A stretch of 6,481 bases of DNA from Negativicutes bacterium (GTDB taxonomy: Bacteria; Bacillota; Negativicutes; JAGOZY01), in contig JAGOZY010000067.1 in the NCBI GenBank assembly GCA_018058445.1, forward strand, positions 1 to 6,481, read 5' to 3'. This document shows, in pieces, positions 1-5,837 of this stretch (within the stretch, counting starts at the first letter, position 1; each line of letters opens with the position of its first letter). The notes under the pieces are model-generated. The model saw nothing but the letters and a program-made list of their open reading frames with translations. It searched no databases and was not told the DNA's origin. A program made the translations under genes and the position numbers.

Positions 1-600
1 ATTCATAATCATAGTTCAGATTTTTCAATTAATCTCTATGTTTATTTTTTGTGAAAACGAAGAATTAGATTCTCTTGGAATGCTATGCATTGATTTGAGT
101 TTAATTAACTCTTTTCAAACTAGTGCAAATATCTATTGGTCGTAAAGCTGTATTTGCTATGATAGTTTTTACTATGTTACCAAAACAAAACATTTTTTCT
201 TCAAATTCTACCCATAAAGTAATCCTTTCGATATTTATAAATAAAAATCCTTTAAGAATGAAAAATATAGATAGCGTGACTATTTCGATTGAAGGTATAT
301 TGATGGTTCTTGGCTCTGAATGGTAGATGCTTGCGAGATCAGTTGTGGGTGATTGATGACAAAAAATATTTTAAAGTTAAGGTTTGTGTGGAGGGGTGTT
401 TTGGGGTATCGCATCTGTATTTAATGTTGTATTATGATGGAAGCTAAGTTGTATGGAGCTGGATATGATGAAAAATGCGAAATTTGTCGATAGGAAAGTT
501 TTGAATATAACTTAATGAGATGATAATATGAATGTGGATAATGGCTGTTATTTATAAAAGTTTGATTTGTTTTTAGTCGCTGTTTTGTTGAATACTATGT
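1..600. other. Gene-poor leader region, no supported gene
   Basis: This AT-rich stretch has stops in all frames at short intervals. The longest open frame (123-326, plus, 67 codons from GTG) has no ribosome site in front of it, resembles no family I recognise, and ends without a neighbour it could belong to. The lower half (about 330-600) contains only very short frames. A TATAAA at 553-558 lies about 50 bases before the ribosome site of the next, broken gene and could be its old -10 box, but no good -35 accompanies it. The stretch may hold upstream control sequence for the autotransporter locus or the eroded end of an older gene; I cannot tell which. Confidence 0.5.
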
Positions 601-614
601 AAGGGAGCATCATC

Positions 615-896
615 GTGAAAAGTAAAATAAAATATCAATTAGCTTTAGCGAGTGTACTCGGTGCGAGCACTATTTTTAGTGGACAAATTGTTAGTGCTTC
701 GAACAATGATCGTGATTTGATTATTACTGGTGGGGTAACTGAAATTCAGGATATGAGCGGTGTAGATGGCGAAAGCGTCGGGGTTGTCGGTGGATCAATC
801 GTCTGTGTGGAAGGGTAGTCCGGGGGGGGCAATGCTGGCGGTGCTGGTAATGAAATTTATCAAACAGGCTTTTCTGAGTCGGTATTCAGTTTTTAA
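615..896 (+). pseudogene. Truncated, frameshifted autotransporter paralogue (5' remnant)
   Basis: This is the broken beginning of a gene related to the intact autotransporter that follows. A good ribosome site (AAGGGAG, 601-607) sits seven bases before GTG 615. The reading frame gives a signal peptide (MKSKIKYQ, hydrophobic core, VSA cleavage site near residue 28) and then DRDLIITGG, matching DQELIVTGG at the same place in the neighbour. Both genes open with GTGAARARTAAAATRAAA. At about 776 the homology jumps to the +1 frame, where DQSSVWKG matches the neighbour's EDTSIWTG. It returns to the original frame at the G8 tract (822-829), giving GNAGGAGNEIYQTGF before TAA at 894-896. The original frame itself stops at TAG 816-818. 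No later repeats or barrel are present, so a protein from here could not be displayed. A sequencing error at the G tract could explain one shift, but not the missing rest of the gene. Confidence 0.82.
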
Positions 897-969
897 AAAA
901 ATAGTAAAAATGAATAGTTTGGGGTATCTTTTAGGCGATAGAGATTTGCTTTAATGTTTTAAGTTCTGT

Positions 970-978
970 TGGTATAAG
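970..978 (+). promoter_or_regulatory. Extended -10 promoter for the autotransporter gene
   Basis: TGGTATAAG is an extended -10 element (TG-N-TATAAG). A weak TTTAAT at 950-955 lies 17 bases upstream as a possible -35. Transcription would start near 985, leaving a leader of about 28 bases with the ribosome site at 1001-1006. The position fits the only intact gene downstream. Assignment is by motif only. Confidence 0.4.
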
Positions 979-987
979 CGTTAACGC
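978..987. promoter_or_regulatory. Perfect palindrome GCGTTAACGC at predicted start site, possible operator
   Basis: GCGTTAACGC is an exact ten-base palindrome that overlaps the last base of the predicted -10 box and covers the expected transcription start. A second inverted pair, CAAAT-GTTA-ATTTG (987-1000), follows directly, up to the ribosome site. A repressor bound here would block initiation, which is common for surface adhesins, but no regulator is encoded in the window and the motif matches no operator I can name. Confidence 0.3.
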
Positions 988-1012
988 AAATGTTAATTTG
1001 AGGGGGATGAAT

Positions 1013-3652
1013 GTGAAGAATAAAATGAAAAAGCAGATAATGTTAGCGTGTCTTTTCGGGGTGAGTTCCTTTGTTTCCTCTGGGTCTTTGAGTTATGCAG
1101 CAGACCAGGAGCTGATTGTAACTGGGGGATCGACTTCAGATACTGATTTGATTGGATTGGCTGGGGAAACGCTGAGTGCGGTTGTGGAAGATACTTCCAT
1201 TTGGACTGGGGACATGGAGGTCAATCTTGATGGTTCTGGTGCTGCTGAGGTTACGGATTCATCTTGGTTGGGAGTTTTTCGGGTGAATGATGGATATGGA
1301 CGCGGAGCGTTTGGCAACGCGAAATGGCAAGGAAATCTGTTGATTAATGGAACTGAGGGGAATCGGGCTGCTGGTGAAATTATCTTGACTAATGGCTCAA
1401 CTTGGGATGGGAAAGCAGTGCTTAATTCGGAGGAGAGTGGGAGTGGAACCGATATTTATCTATCTGAAGGGTCAAATTGGACTGGCAATTTGGAGCTTGA
1501 AAATTCCGACGCGTTTGTATCACTTGAGAATTCACAGTGGAAAGGCAATGTCAGTGGGAAATCAGATGTCGATCAACGTTCAAACGTCATTGCGTCGCTA
1601 ATGAGTGATTCGTATTGGGAAGGTAACATGGATGGTCACGTAGTCAGTTCGGGTGATTTTGGAGTTTCCGCTTACGAATCTTCGATCTGGCGTGGAAACT
1701 ACTTCGTAAGTTCTGATGGGCTTGAGAATACGCAGGGAACCACGGGGTATATAAATGTTGGCGTCAATTCCAGCTGGCTGGGGGATGCGACTATTGTCAA
1801 TGGGAGTAGCTTTACTTCTAATTTTTATAATAATTCCTATTGGAAAGGAAATCTCTTTGTTGATAATAGTCAATCTGAATTTATGTCTGCTGGGCATGTG
1901 GGAATTGACCTGAGTCAGAATTCTGCTTGGGAAGGTGACTTAACGGTGATTGGAAACTCTGTGGCGGATGCTTACCCTGAAAATCTACATGTTGATGTTG
2001 CTTCTAATTCCAAATGGAACGGGAACCTACATGTGTCTGGGGGAGAAAATACGATCTACGCAACGCAGAACTCAATAAATGTGAGCGATCAGTCGGGATG
2101 GATTGGTGATGCGGTGTTCAATGGCAGAAATAATGTTAATATTAACGTTTTCTTTTATTCGACTTGGAATGGCAATTTAGATTTGAGTCAAAATGGTACT
2201 GATCCAGATTTTTCAGTCAATGAAGGGTCGATGGTGCTCACTGCTTATTCGATGTGGCAGGGGCATATCATTGATTCGACAGAAGGGGTTGACCTTAATA
2301 TCTATGATAATTCAACCTGGCTTATGACTGATGACTCGGCGACACATGAACTTTATTTGGATAATGATTCAGTAATTTCTTTTGTTTCACCATCTACAGG
2401 AAGTGGTGATCGTTTTTATACTTTGGACGTCCTCGCTGATTTGAATGGTGGCAGTGAGGGGGCACAATTTAATCTTCGAACCGATCTGGCTGGAAATCAG
2501 GGAGATTTGGTTCATATTCGAGGCGATGTATATGGTCAATATTTGTTAGGTGTCAATAATCAAGGGAGTGCTTGGGTGAATCCAGCGAACGAATTGACAG
2601 TCGTCAAAACAGGCAACAGTGACTCAGATGCTTTTAGCCTCGCTCATGCAGTCGAAGTGGGTGGCTTTGAGTACGGGCTGAAACAAGTGGGGATGGATTG
2701 GAATCTTTTCACGACTGGACGGGCAAGCTCAAGTGCTTCAGCTTCTCTGAATGGCTTTGCGGGTTCTTATCTGCTCAACTATGCAGAAACTCAAACTCTA
2801 ATCCAGCGTATGGGGGATCTTCGCCAGGGCGAAAATCAAAATGGTGTGTGGGCTAAAGTTTATGGCGGGAAATTCAATTCTAGCGCGGATAGTTTCTTAA
2901 GTGGATTTGATATGACTTATAGCGGCGTTCAAGTCGGTGGAGATCGCCAGATTTCTTTAAAGGAAGGAAAAGGTGATCTGTATGTCGGCGGAATGTTTGG
3001 CTATGGCAAAGGAAACCTCGACTATGGGGTAGGCAGTGGCTCAGTTAATTCGAAAACGCTAGGTGTTTATGGTACTTACGTCGCACCAACTGGCTTTTAT
3101 GCGGATATGGTCTTGAAATACGGCTGGATGAAAAATGATTATAAGGTGCTGGATTCGAGTGGTGTAATGATCAAAGGGGATGACATGAATACGAGTGGTT
3201 TGTCTGCTTCTTTAGAAATTGGTCAACGACTACATCTGGATCGAAAAACCAAAGAAGGCTGGTATGTAGAGCCTCAAGCTCAATTGACGATGGGTCATCA
3301 GAGCGGCGGAAACTTTACTGCATCAAATGGACTGAATATCAACGTTGATAGCTATAACAGCGTTCTGGGACGCGTGGGAATGCAGGCTGGCTACGAAGTG
3401 AAATCCGGAAAAAATCCAATCAATGTGTATGCGAAAGCGTCTTATGTGCATGAATTTGATGGGGATGTAGGGATTCGCCTGAACGGAGTCGGAGTGAGCC
3501 AGAGCTTCGGTGATTCTTGGATTACTTATGGAGTTGGGGCAACTGCTCAGATTGCGAAGAAGCATAACCTTTACCTAGATATCGAACGAGCTAGTGGTGG
3601 TAAATTTAATCAGCCTTGGGCGATTAACGCAGGCTATCGGTTTGAGTGGTAA
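1013..3652 (+). CDS. Type V autotransporter adhesin-like protein with W-x-G repeat passenger
   Basis: Predicted outer-membrane autotransporter (type Va secretion), 879 aa, whose passenger is carried to the cell surface by its own C-terminal barrel. I start it at GTG 1013, six bases after AGGGGG (1001-1006), because the paralogue at 615 begins the same way; TTG 998 lies upstream of that ribosome site. Residues 1-29 are a signal peptide (MKNKMKKQ, hydrophobic core, cleavage near SYA-A). Residues 60-440 carry about sixteen S-x-W-x-G-N/D units spaced 20-30 residues apart, the last (NSTWLMTDD) degenerate, consistent with beta-helix rungs. Residues 436-565 match the pertactin-like passenger end (YTLDVLADL, FNLRTDLAGNQGD), including an RGD at 503-505. 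A helical linker (about 575-605) leads to the barrel (about 610-879), which opens WAKVYGGKF and ends GYRFEW. No cysteine is seen after the signal peptide. Adhesion is inferred from architecture; no protease or esterase catalytic motif was recognised. Confidence 0.93.
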   Translation: MKNKMKKQIMLACLFGVSSFVSSGSLSYAADQELIVTGGSTSDTDLIGLAGETLSAVVEDTSIWTGDMEVNLDGSGAAEVTDSSWLGVFRVNDGYGRGAFGNAKWQGNLLINGTEGNRAAGEIILTNGSTWDGKAVLNSEESGSGTDIYLSEGSNWTGNLELENSDAFVSLENSQWKGNVSGKSDVDQRSNVIASLMSDSYWEGNMDGHVVSSGDFGVSAYESSIWRGNYFVSSDGLENTQGTTGYINVGVNSSWLGDATIVNGSSFTSNFYNNSYWKGNLFVDNSQSEFMSAGHVGIDLSQNSAWEGDLTVIGNSVADAYPENLHVDVASNSKWNGNLHVSGGENTIYATQNSINVSDQSGWIGDAVFNGRNNVNINVFFYSTWNGNLDLSQNGTDPDFSVNEGSMVLTAYSMWQGHIIDSTEGVDLNIYDNSTWLMTDDSATHELYLDNDSVISFVSPSTGSGDRFYTLDVLADLNGGSEGAQFNLRTDLAGNQGDLVHIRGDVYGQYLLGVNNQGSAWVNPANELTVVKTGNSDSDAFSLAHAVEVGGFEYGLKQVGMDWNLFTTGRASSSASASLNGFAGSYLLNYAETQTLIQRMGDLRQGENQNGVWAKVYGGKFNSSADSFLSGFDMTYSGVQVGGDRQISLKEGKGDLYVGGMFGYGKGNLDYGVGSGSVNSKTLGVYGTYVAPTGFYADMVLKYGWMKNDYKVLDSSGVMIKGDDMNTSGLSASLEIGQRLHLDRKTKEGWYVEPQAQLTMGHQSGGNFTASNGLNINVDSYNSVLGRVGMQAGYEVKSGKNPINVYAKASYVHEFDGDVGIRLNGVGVSQSFGDSWITYGVGATAQIAKKHNLYLDIERASGGKFNQPWAINAGYRFEW
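1196..2332 (+). repeat. Degenerate protein-level repeat: S-x-W-x-G-[N/D], about 16 copies
   Basis: Tryptophans at residues 64, 85, 105, 131, 156, 176, 202, 226, 255, 277, 306, 335, 363, 385 and 415 are each followed two residues later by glycine, usually then N or D, and are mostly preceded by a small or polar residue. W436 is a terminal degenerate copy lacking the glycine. Spacing varies from 20 to 30 residues. The DNA of the copies has diverged, so this is an old protein repeat and not a tandem DNA repeat prone to slippage. Confidence 0.85.
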
Positions 3653-3664
3653 GAAACTTTGCTT

Positions 3665-3704
3665 AAAAATAAAGCCTCTGACTTTGGTCAGAGGCTTTAT
3701 TTTT
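3665..3704. terminator. Bidirectional intrinsic terminator between convergent genes
   Basis: AAAAATAAAGCCTCTGAC (3665-3682) pairs perfectly over 18 bases with 3687-3704 around a TTTG loop, with A-rich and T-rich arms suiting termination in both directions. It lies 12 bases after the autotransporter stop, and the stop codon of the convergent minus-strand gene (3703-3705) falls inside the stem end. It therefore serves both genes. Confidence 0.93.
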
Positions 3705-4428
3705 ATTTTGTGGGGTTTTTCTGGAAAAGGGTAGTAATTTTCTCTTTGATTTTGGTTAATGTTAGGGTTGTCTTTCCGTAGGTGAGGGTGTTTTTTACGG
3801 GGCAGTTTGAGATACATTTAAAGCAGTTGATGCATTGGGGATTTCGTACTTCGTCGGTATTTGAAATGTGGATGTTCATGGAGCAGACTCGATCGCAGTT
3901 GTGGCATTGGATGCAGGTGTCAGAGTTTCTTTTGATTGTGTATAGCCTTGCTAGGTTTGGTAGGGCGAATTTGATTCCTTCGGTACAGGCGTAGTTGCAG
4001 AAGGGTCTTTCGACGAAAAACGAGAGAAGTAAGAAAAAGGCTAAGATCGAATAAGCGATCCATTCTAGGGGGCGGCTGGAGAGAAGGGCGAAAAATGAGC
4101 GGTAGGCATTGAGGGGGACTAGGTCTATGATCTGGCTTGCGCCGAGGGTGAGAACGGCAAGAAGCACTAAGTAGCGACTGTACTTGGCATATTTTTGGTA
4201 TTTGGCAGGGAGTTGAAATTTCTTCTTTATAAAGGCGGAGCCGATCTTTCCGGTGATCTCTTGGGCTGTCCCGAAGGGGCAGGCCCATCCGCAAAAATAA
4301 TTACCGATGATTAATCCAATTGGTACGAGAAAGATCAGTGTTCCGCGTACATGATTGTATAGACCGAGTATTAATAAAGACAAAAAGATCAGTTGGGTCA
4401 GGCCCCGTAAGTATTGTATTTTTTTCAT
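3703..4428 (-). CDS. NapH/CcoG-like membrane polyferredoxin (4Fe-4S protein)
   Basis: Predicted inner-membrane iron-sulfur protein of the NapH/NosR-C/CcoG (RdxA) group, which moves electrons between the quinone pool or flavoproteins and other redox partners. I prefer the ATG at 4428 (241 aa), preceded eight bases upstream by AAGAGGA; ATG 4437 would abut that ribosome site. Counting from 4437 (244 aa; subtract 3 for the shorter form), about four membrane segments lie near residues 12-27, 33-50, 88-108 and 125-142. Two CxxxC pairs follow the second and fourth segments (FCGWACPFG, C49/C53; FCNYACTEG, C147/C151). Two ferredoxin clusters come next: CIQCHNCDRVC (C175-C185) and CINCFKCISNCP (C202-C212). 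All eight ferredoxin cysteines are present, so two 4Fe-4S centres are expected. No nap, nos or cytochrome oxidase gene is adjacent, so its partner and exact role are unknown; a napH symbol would be unjustified. Confidence 0.88.
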   Translation of the reverse strand: MKKIQYLRGLTQLIFLSLLILGLYNHVRGTLIFLVPIGLIIGNYFCGWACPFGTAQEITGKIGSAFIKKKFQLPAKYQKYAKYSRYLVLLAVLTLGASQIIDLVPLNAYRSFFALLSSRPLEWIAYSILAFFLLLSFFVERPFCNYACTEGIKFALPNLARLYTIKRNSDTCIQCHNCDRVCSMNIHISNTDEVRNPQCINCFKCISNCPVKNTLTYGKTTLTLTKIKEKITTLFQKNPTK

Positions 4429-4449
4429 AGTGTCCATCCTCTTATTTTA

Positions 4450-4470
4450 TTGCTGAGAATATTTTAGCAA
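4450..4470 (-). promoter_or_regulatory. Promoter and dyad for the polyferredoxin gene
   Basis: On the minus strand TGCTAAAAT (4469-4461) is an extended -10 element, placing the transcript start near 4454 and giving a leader of about 25 bases. The same bases form an imperfect inverted repeat, TTGCT (4450-4454) with AGCAA (4466-4470), so a regulator could bind over the start site. No convincing -35 was found. The dyad is not a match to the FNR, Fur or Rex consensus as I know them. Confidence 0.33.
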
Positions 4471-4680
4471 GTTAATGTGGCAGAAATGTGACGAGAGGTT
4501 GAACCCTGTTAGTTTTTTCATAGGGTCGAAAAGTGTTTTGGGGGAGTAGATTTACTTGAAAGTCAGATGTTATGTAGTAGGTAGAGATCCGATATTTTGG
4601 ATTGAGTGAGAGATTTTTTGCTTATGAGCTGTTTCGGATAATTTCCGTAGGGAGTTTCAATATACTTTTACTTTTCTATT

Positions 4681-4689
4681 TGATACAAT
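4681..4689 (+). promoter_or_regulatory. Extended -10 promoter for the small membrane protein gene
   Basis: TGATACAAT is an extended -10 element (TG-N-TACAAT). The -35 region (about 4661-4666, TATACT) is weak, as is tolerated with an extended -10. Transcription would start near 4696, 35 bases before ATG 4731, which supports that start over the upstream TTG at 4602. Confidence 0.4.
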
Positions 4690-4730
4690 GGTTTTTGGAA
4701 TTATTTTTATGGGAGATGGAGAGGAAAAGA

Positions 4731-5021
4731 ATGGAGTTTTTGGGAGCAGTTGTTTTTATCGGTGTTGTGCTCGGGGCTTTTTATTATTATGGTAAATTTT
4801 TGGGAAATATGCTGGTGAAAAGAGAAAAGAAACGAATTTTAAAGAAAGAAATGCCTGATTCTGATGTGAAGAAGTACTATAGAAATTATAATCCACAGAA
4901 TGCATGGATCTTCTTTTTCTTTGCTTTTACGACCTATTTTCCATTGAAAAAAGCGTATGAGGAAATTCGGACACTATACCGAGAAGAAGCTGCTGAACGA
5001 AAGATTGAGTTACCAAATTAA
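4731..5021 (+). CDS. Small membrane protein of unknown function
   Basis: I do not recognise this family. From ATG 4731 the protein has 96 aa. GGAGAGG (4718-4724) lies six bases upstream and an extended -10 promoter at 4681-4689 agrees with this start. The frame is open back to TTG 4602, which would give 139 aa and one more membrane segment (about residues 18-36 of the long form), so the longer form cannot be excluded. The short form has a hydrophobic, glycine-containing N-terminal segment (about residues 3-20), then a very basic stretch (VKREKKRILKKE, 29-40), a tyrosine-rich YYRNYNPQN (49-57), an aromatic hydrophobic patch (AWIFFFFAFTTYF, 58-70) and a charged, probably helical tail. It stands alone between a divergent redox gene and a convergent glycosyltransferase-like gene. 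It is probably inner-membrane anchored with a cytoplasmic basic region. Confidence 0.7.
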   Translation: MEFLGAVVFIGVVLGAFYYYGKFLGNMLVKREKKRILKKEMPDSDVKKYYRNYNPQNAWIFFFFAFTTYFPLKKAYEEIRTLYREEAAERKIELPN

Positions 5022-5056
5022 AAAATGAGCCATCCTTTTGGACGGCTCATTTTTTT
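5020..5056. terminator. Bidirectional intrinsic terminator between convergent genes
   Basis: AAAAAATGAGCC (5020-5031) pairs with GGCTCATTTTTT (5044-5055). An A/C mismatch and a TCC/GGA extension lead to a TTTT loop (5036-5039). The arms overlap the stop codons of both flanking genes (5019-5021 plus, 5055-5057 minus), so one hairpin ends both transcripts. Confidence 0.92.
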
Positions 5057-5624
5057 AAACGATTTTAATTTGTCCTCGATCATGTAGCTGCTGGAGGAAG
5101 TCTTTTTCGGTTTTCCAATCGTGTCCGTCCCAGCCTTCGAAGGTAAAGTTGTGTACAAAAATTTTGTTTTCCCGGCGATGCTCGAGACACCATAAAATAG
5201 CTAAGATGCCACTACTTGGCTGGGCAGACATCTGGAGCTCTTTTTGGTATTTGAGAAAGTCTTTGCGAGGGAAAAAAAGCGTGGATTTGGAGAGTTTTTT
5301 TAGTTTTGATAGGCGATAAAAATAAACGATAAAACTGAGTCGATGAAGGAATGAGAGGGATTCTGGTTTATTGAGTAGGACTGATTTTATTGGCCATCGA
5401 TAGATGATGCTTTTGGCACTAAACATCGCATCCCAGTTGACTTCAGAAGGACGGGTGAAAAGAAACTTTAAAAACGAGTAGGCCGTTGACATAAAGAGAA
5501 TTGTTGGCTTGATAGAACAGGTGGAATTGGGACTATTAAATCGAATGACCGTATCTTTTTCATGGATGAGATGATTGATGGACTTTTTTTCGTTGGCATT
5601 TCCTATAATCCAGATTTTCGACAT
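5055..5624 (-). CDS. GT29 (sialyltransferase)-like glycosyltransferase, short form
   Basis: Predicted protein of 189 aa with the motif order of glycosyltransferase family 29, whose members transfer sialic acid from CMP-sialic acid to glycans. The N-terminus IWIIGNA (4-10) resembles the nucleotide-fold opening of sialyl motif L, and DTVIRFNSPN (24-33) its conserved V-I-R-x-N. PSSGILAILWCLE (136-148) resembles the P-S-T-G-x-L-A-L of motif S. HNFTFEGWDGHDWKTEKDFL (158-177) places His168 and Glu173 where a catalytic His and the VS motif would be expected. GAGGTG lies four bases before ATG 5624. There is no signal peptide or membrane anchor, so it is likely cytoplasmic. The protein is shorter than typical animal GT29 enzymes. 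No CMP-sialate synthesis, capsule or lipooligosaccharide gene is adjacent, so donor and acceptor are unknown. Family membership is by motif recognition; activity is inferred. Confidence 0.72.
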   Translation of the reverse strand: MSKIWIIGNANEKKSINHLIHEKDTVIRFNSPNSTCSIKPTILFMSTAYSFLKFLFTRPSEVNWDAMFSAKSIIYRWPIKSVLLNKPESLSFLHRLSFIVYFYRLSKLKKLSKSTLFFPRKDFLKYQKELQMSAQPSSGILAILWCLEHRRENKIFVHNFTFEGWDGHDWKTEKDFLQQLHDRGQIKIV

Positions 5625-5657
5625 TTTTCACCTCAAATTTTCAGGATCAAGGAAAGA

Positions 5658-5805
5658 TTGTTCTGAACTTGACTCTTAATTATAACTGAGTATTTGGTAA
5701 AAAGATAGACAAATAAAATAAAGACAAGGATTTTGTGAGCTGTGGAGGGGAGTTCGGTCTTGTTTGTCAATTAAAAAAGCCTCTGACTTCTTTCAGAGGC
5801 TTTTC
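5658..5805 (+). ncRNA. Candidate orphan small RNA (promoter to intrinsic terminator)
   Basis: TTGTTC (5658-5663) and TATAAC (5681-5686) are spaced by 17 bases like a housekeeping promoter, predicting a start near 5692. About 110 bases later the transcript meets a strong intrinsic terminator (5773-5804). No coding frame with a ribosome site and recognisable product lies between. Imperfect complementarities (GACAAA 5708-5713 with TTTGTC 5763-5768; GACAAG 5723-5728 with CTTGTT 5759-5764) could close an upstream stem around a GGAGGGGAG loop. No known RNA family is recognised. The terminator may instead be the leftover end of a deleted gene. Confidence 0.25.
5679..5684 (-). promoter_or_regulatory. 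-10 box for the GT29-like gene
   Basis: On the minus strand the exact -10 consensus TATAAT occupies 5684-5679. The -35 position at a 17-base spacing (5707-5702) reads TATCTT, which is weak. The transcript would start near 5672 with a leader of about 48 bases before ATG 5624. The box overlaps an opposing TATAAC on the plus strand. Confidence 0.45.
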
Positions 5806-5810
5806 TAGTT
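5773..5810 (+). terminator. Intrinsic terminator without an obvious gene
   Basis: AAAAGCCTCTGA (5775-5786) pairs perfectly over 12 bases with TCAGAGGCTTTT (5793-5804) around a CTTCTT loop. The stem core is the same GCCTCTGA/TCAGAGGC as the terminator at 3665-3704. No intact gene ends here on the plus strand, and the minus strand has none upstream of it either. Confidence 0.85.
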
Positions 5811-5837
5811 GGGAGAATAGTTTCAAAAGAAGGTGTG

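Noticed and set aside
123..326. 67-codon open frame from GTG
   Set aside because: It has no ribosome site, no recognisable family, and lies in AT-rich sequence where such frames arise by chance.
766..954. Separate 62-codon gene overlapping the autotransporter remnant
   Set aside because: Only its DQSSVWKG part is meaningful, and that is the shifted continuation of the remnant; the rest is unrelated readthrough with no own ribosome site.
998..1012. TTG start for the autotransporter
   Set aside because: It would place the AGGGGG ribosome site inside the coding region; GTG 1013 has proper spacing and matches the paralogue's start.
1040..1051. Lipobox (MLAC) in the autotransporter signal peptide
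   Set aside because: The cysteine lies too early in the hydrophobic core, and a standard cleavage site (SYA-A) follows; autotransporters with barrels are not normally processed this way.
4503..4526. ACCCT/AGGGT hairpin in the divergent intergenic region
   Set aside because: It has only about seven weak pairs around a 12-base loop and no T run; it is not a terminator, and nothing else supports a riboswitch.
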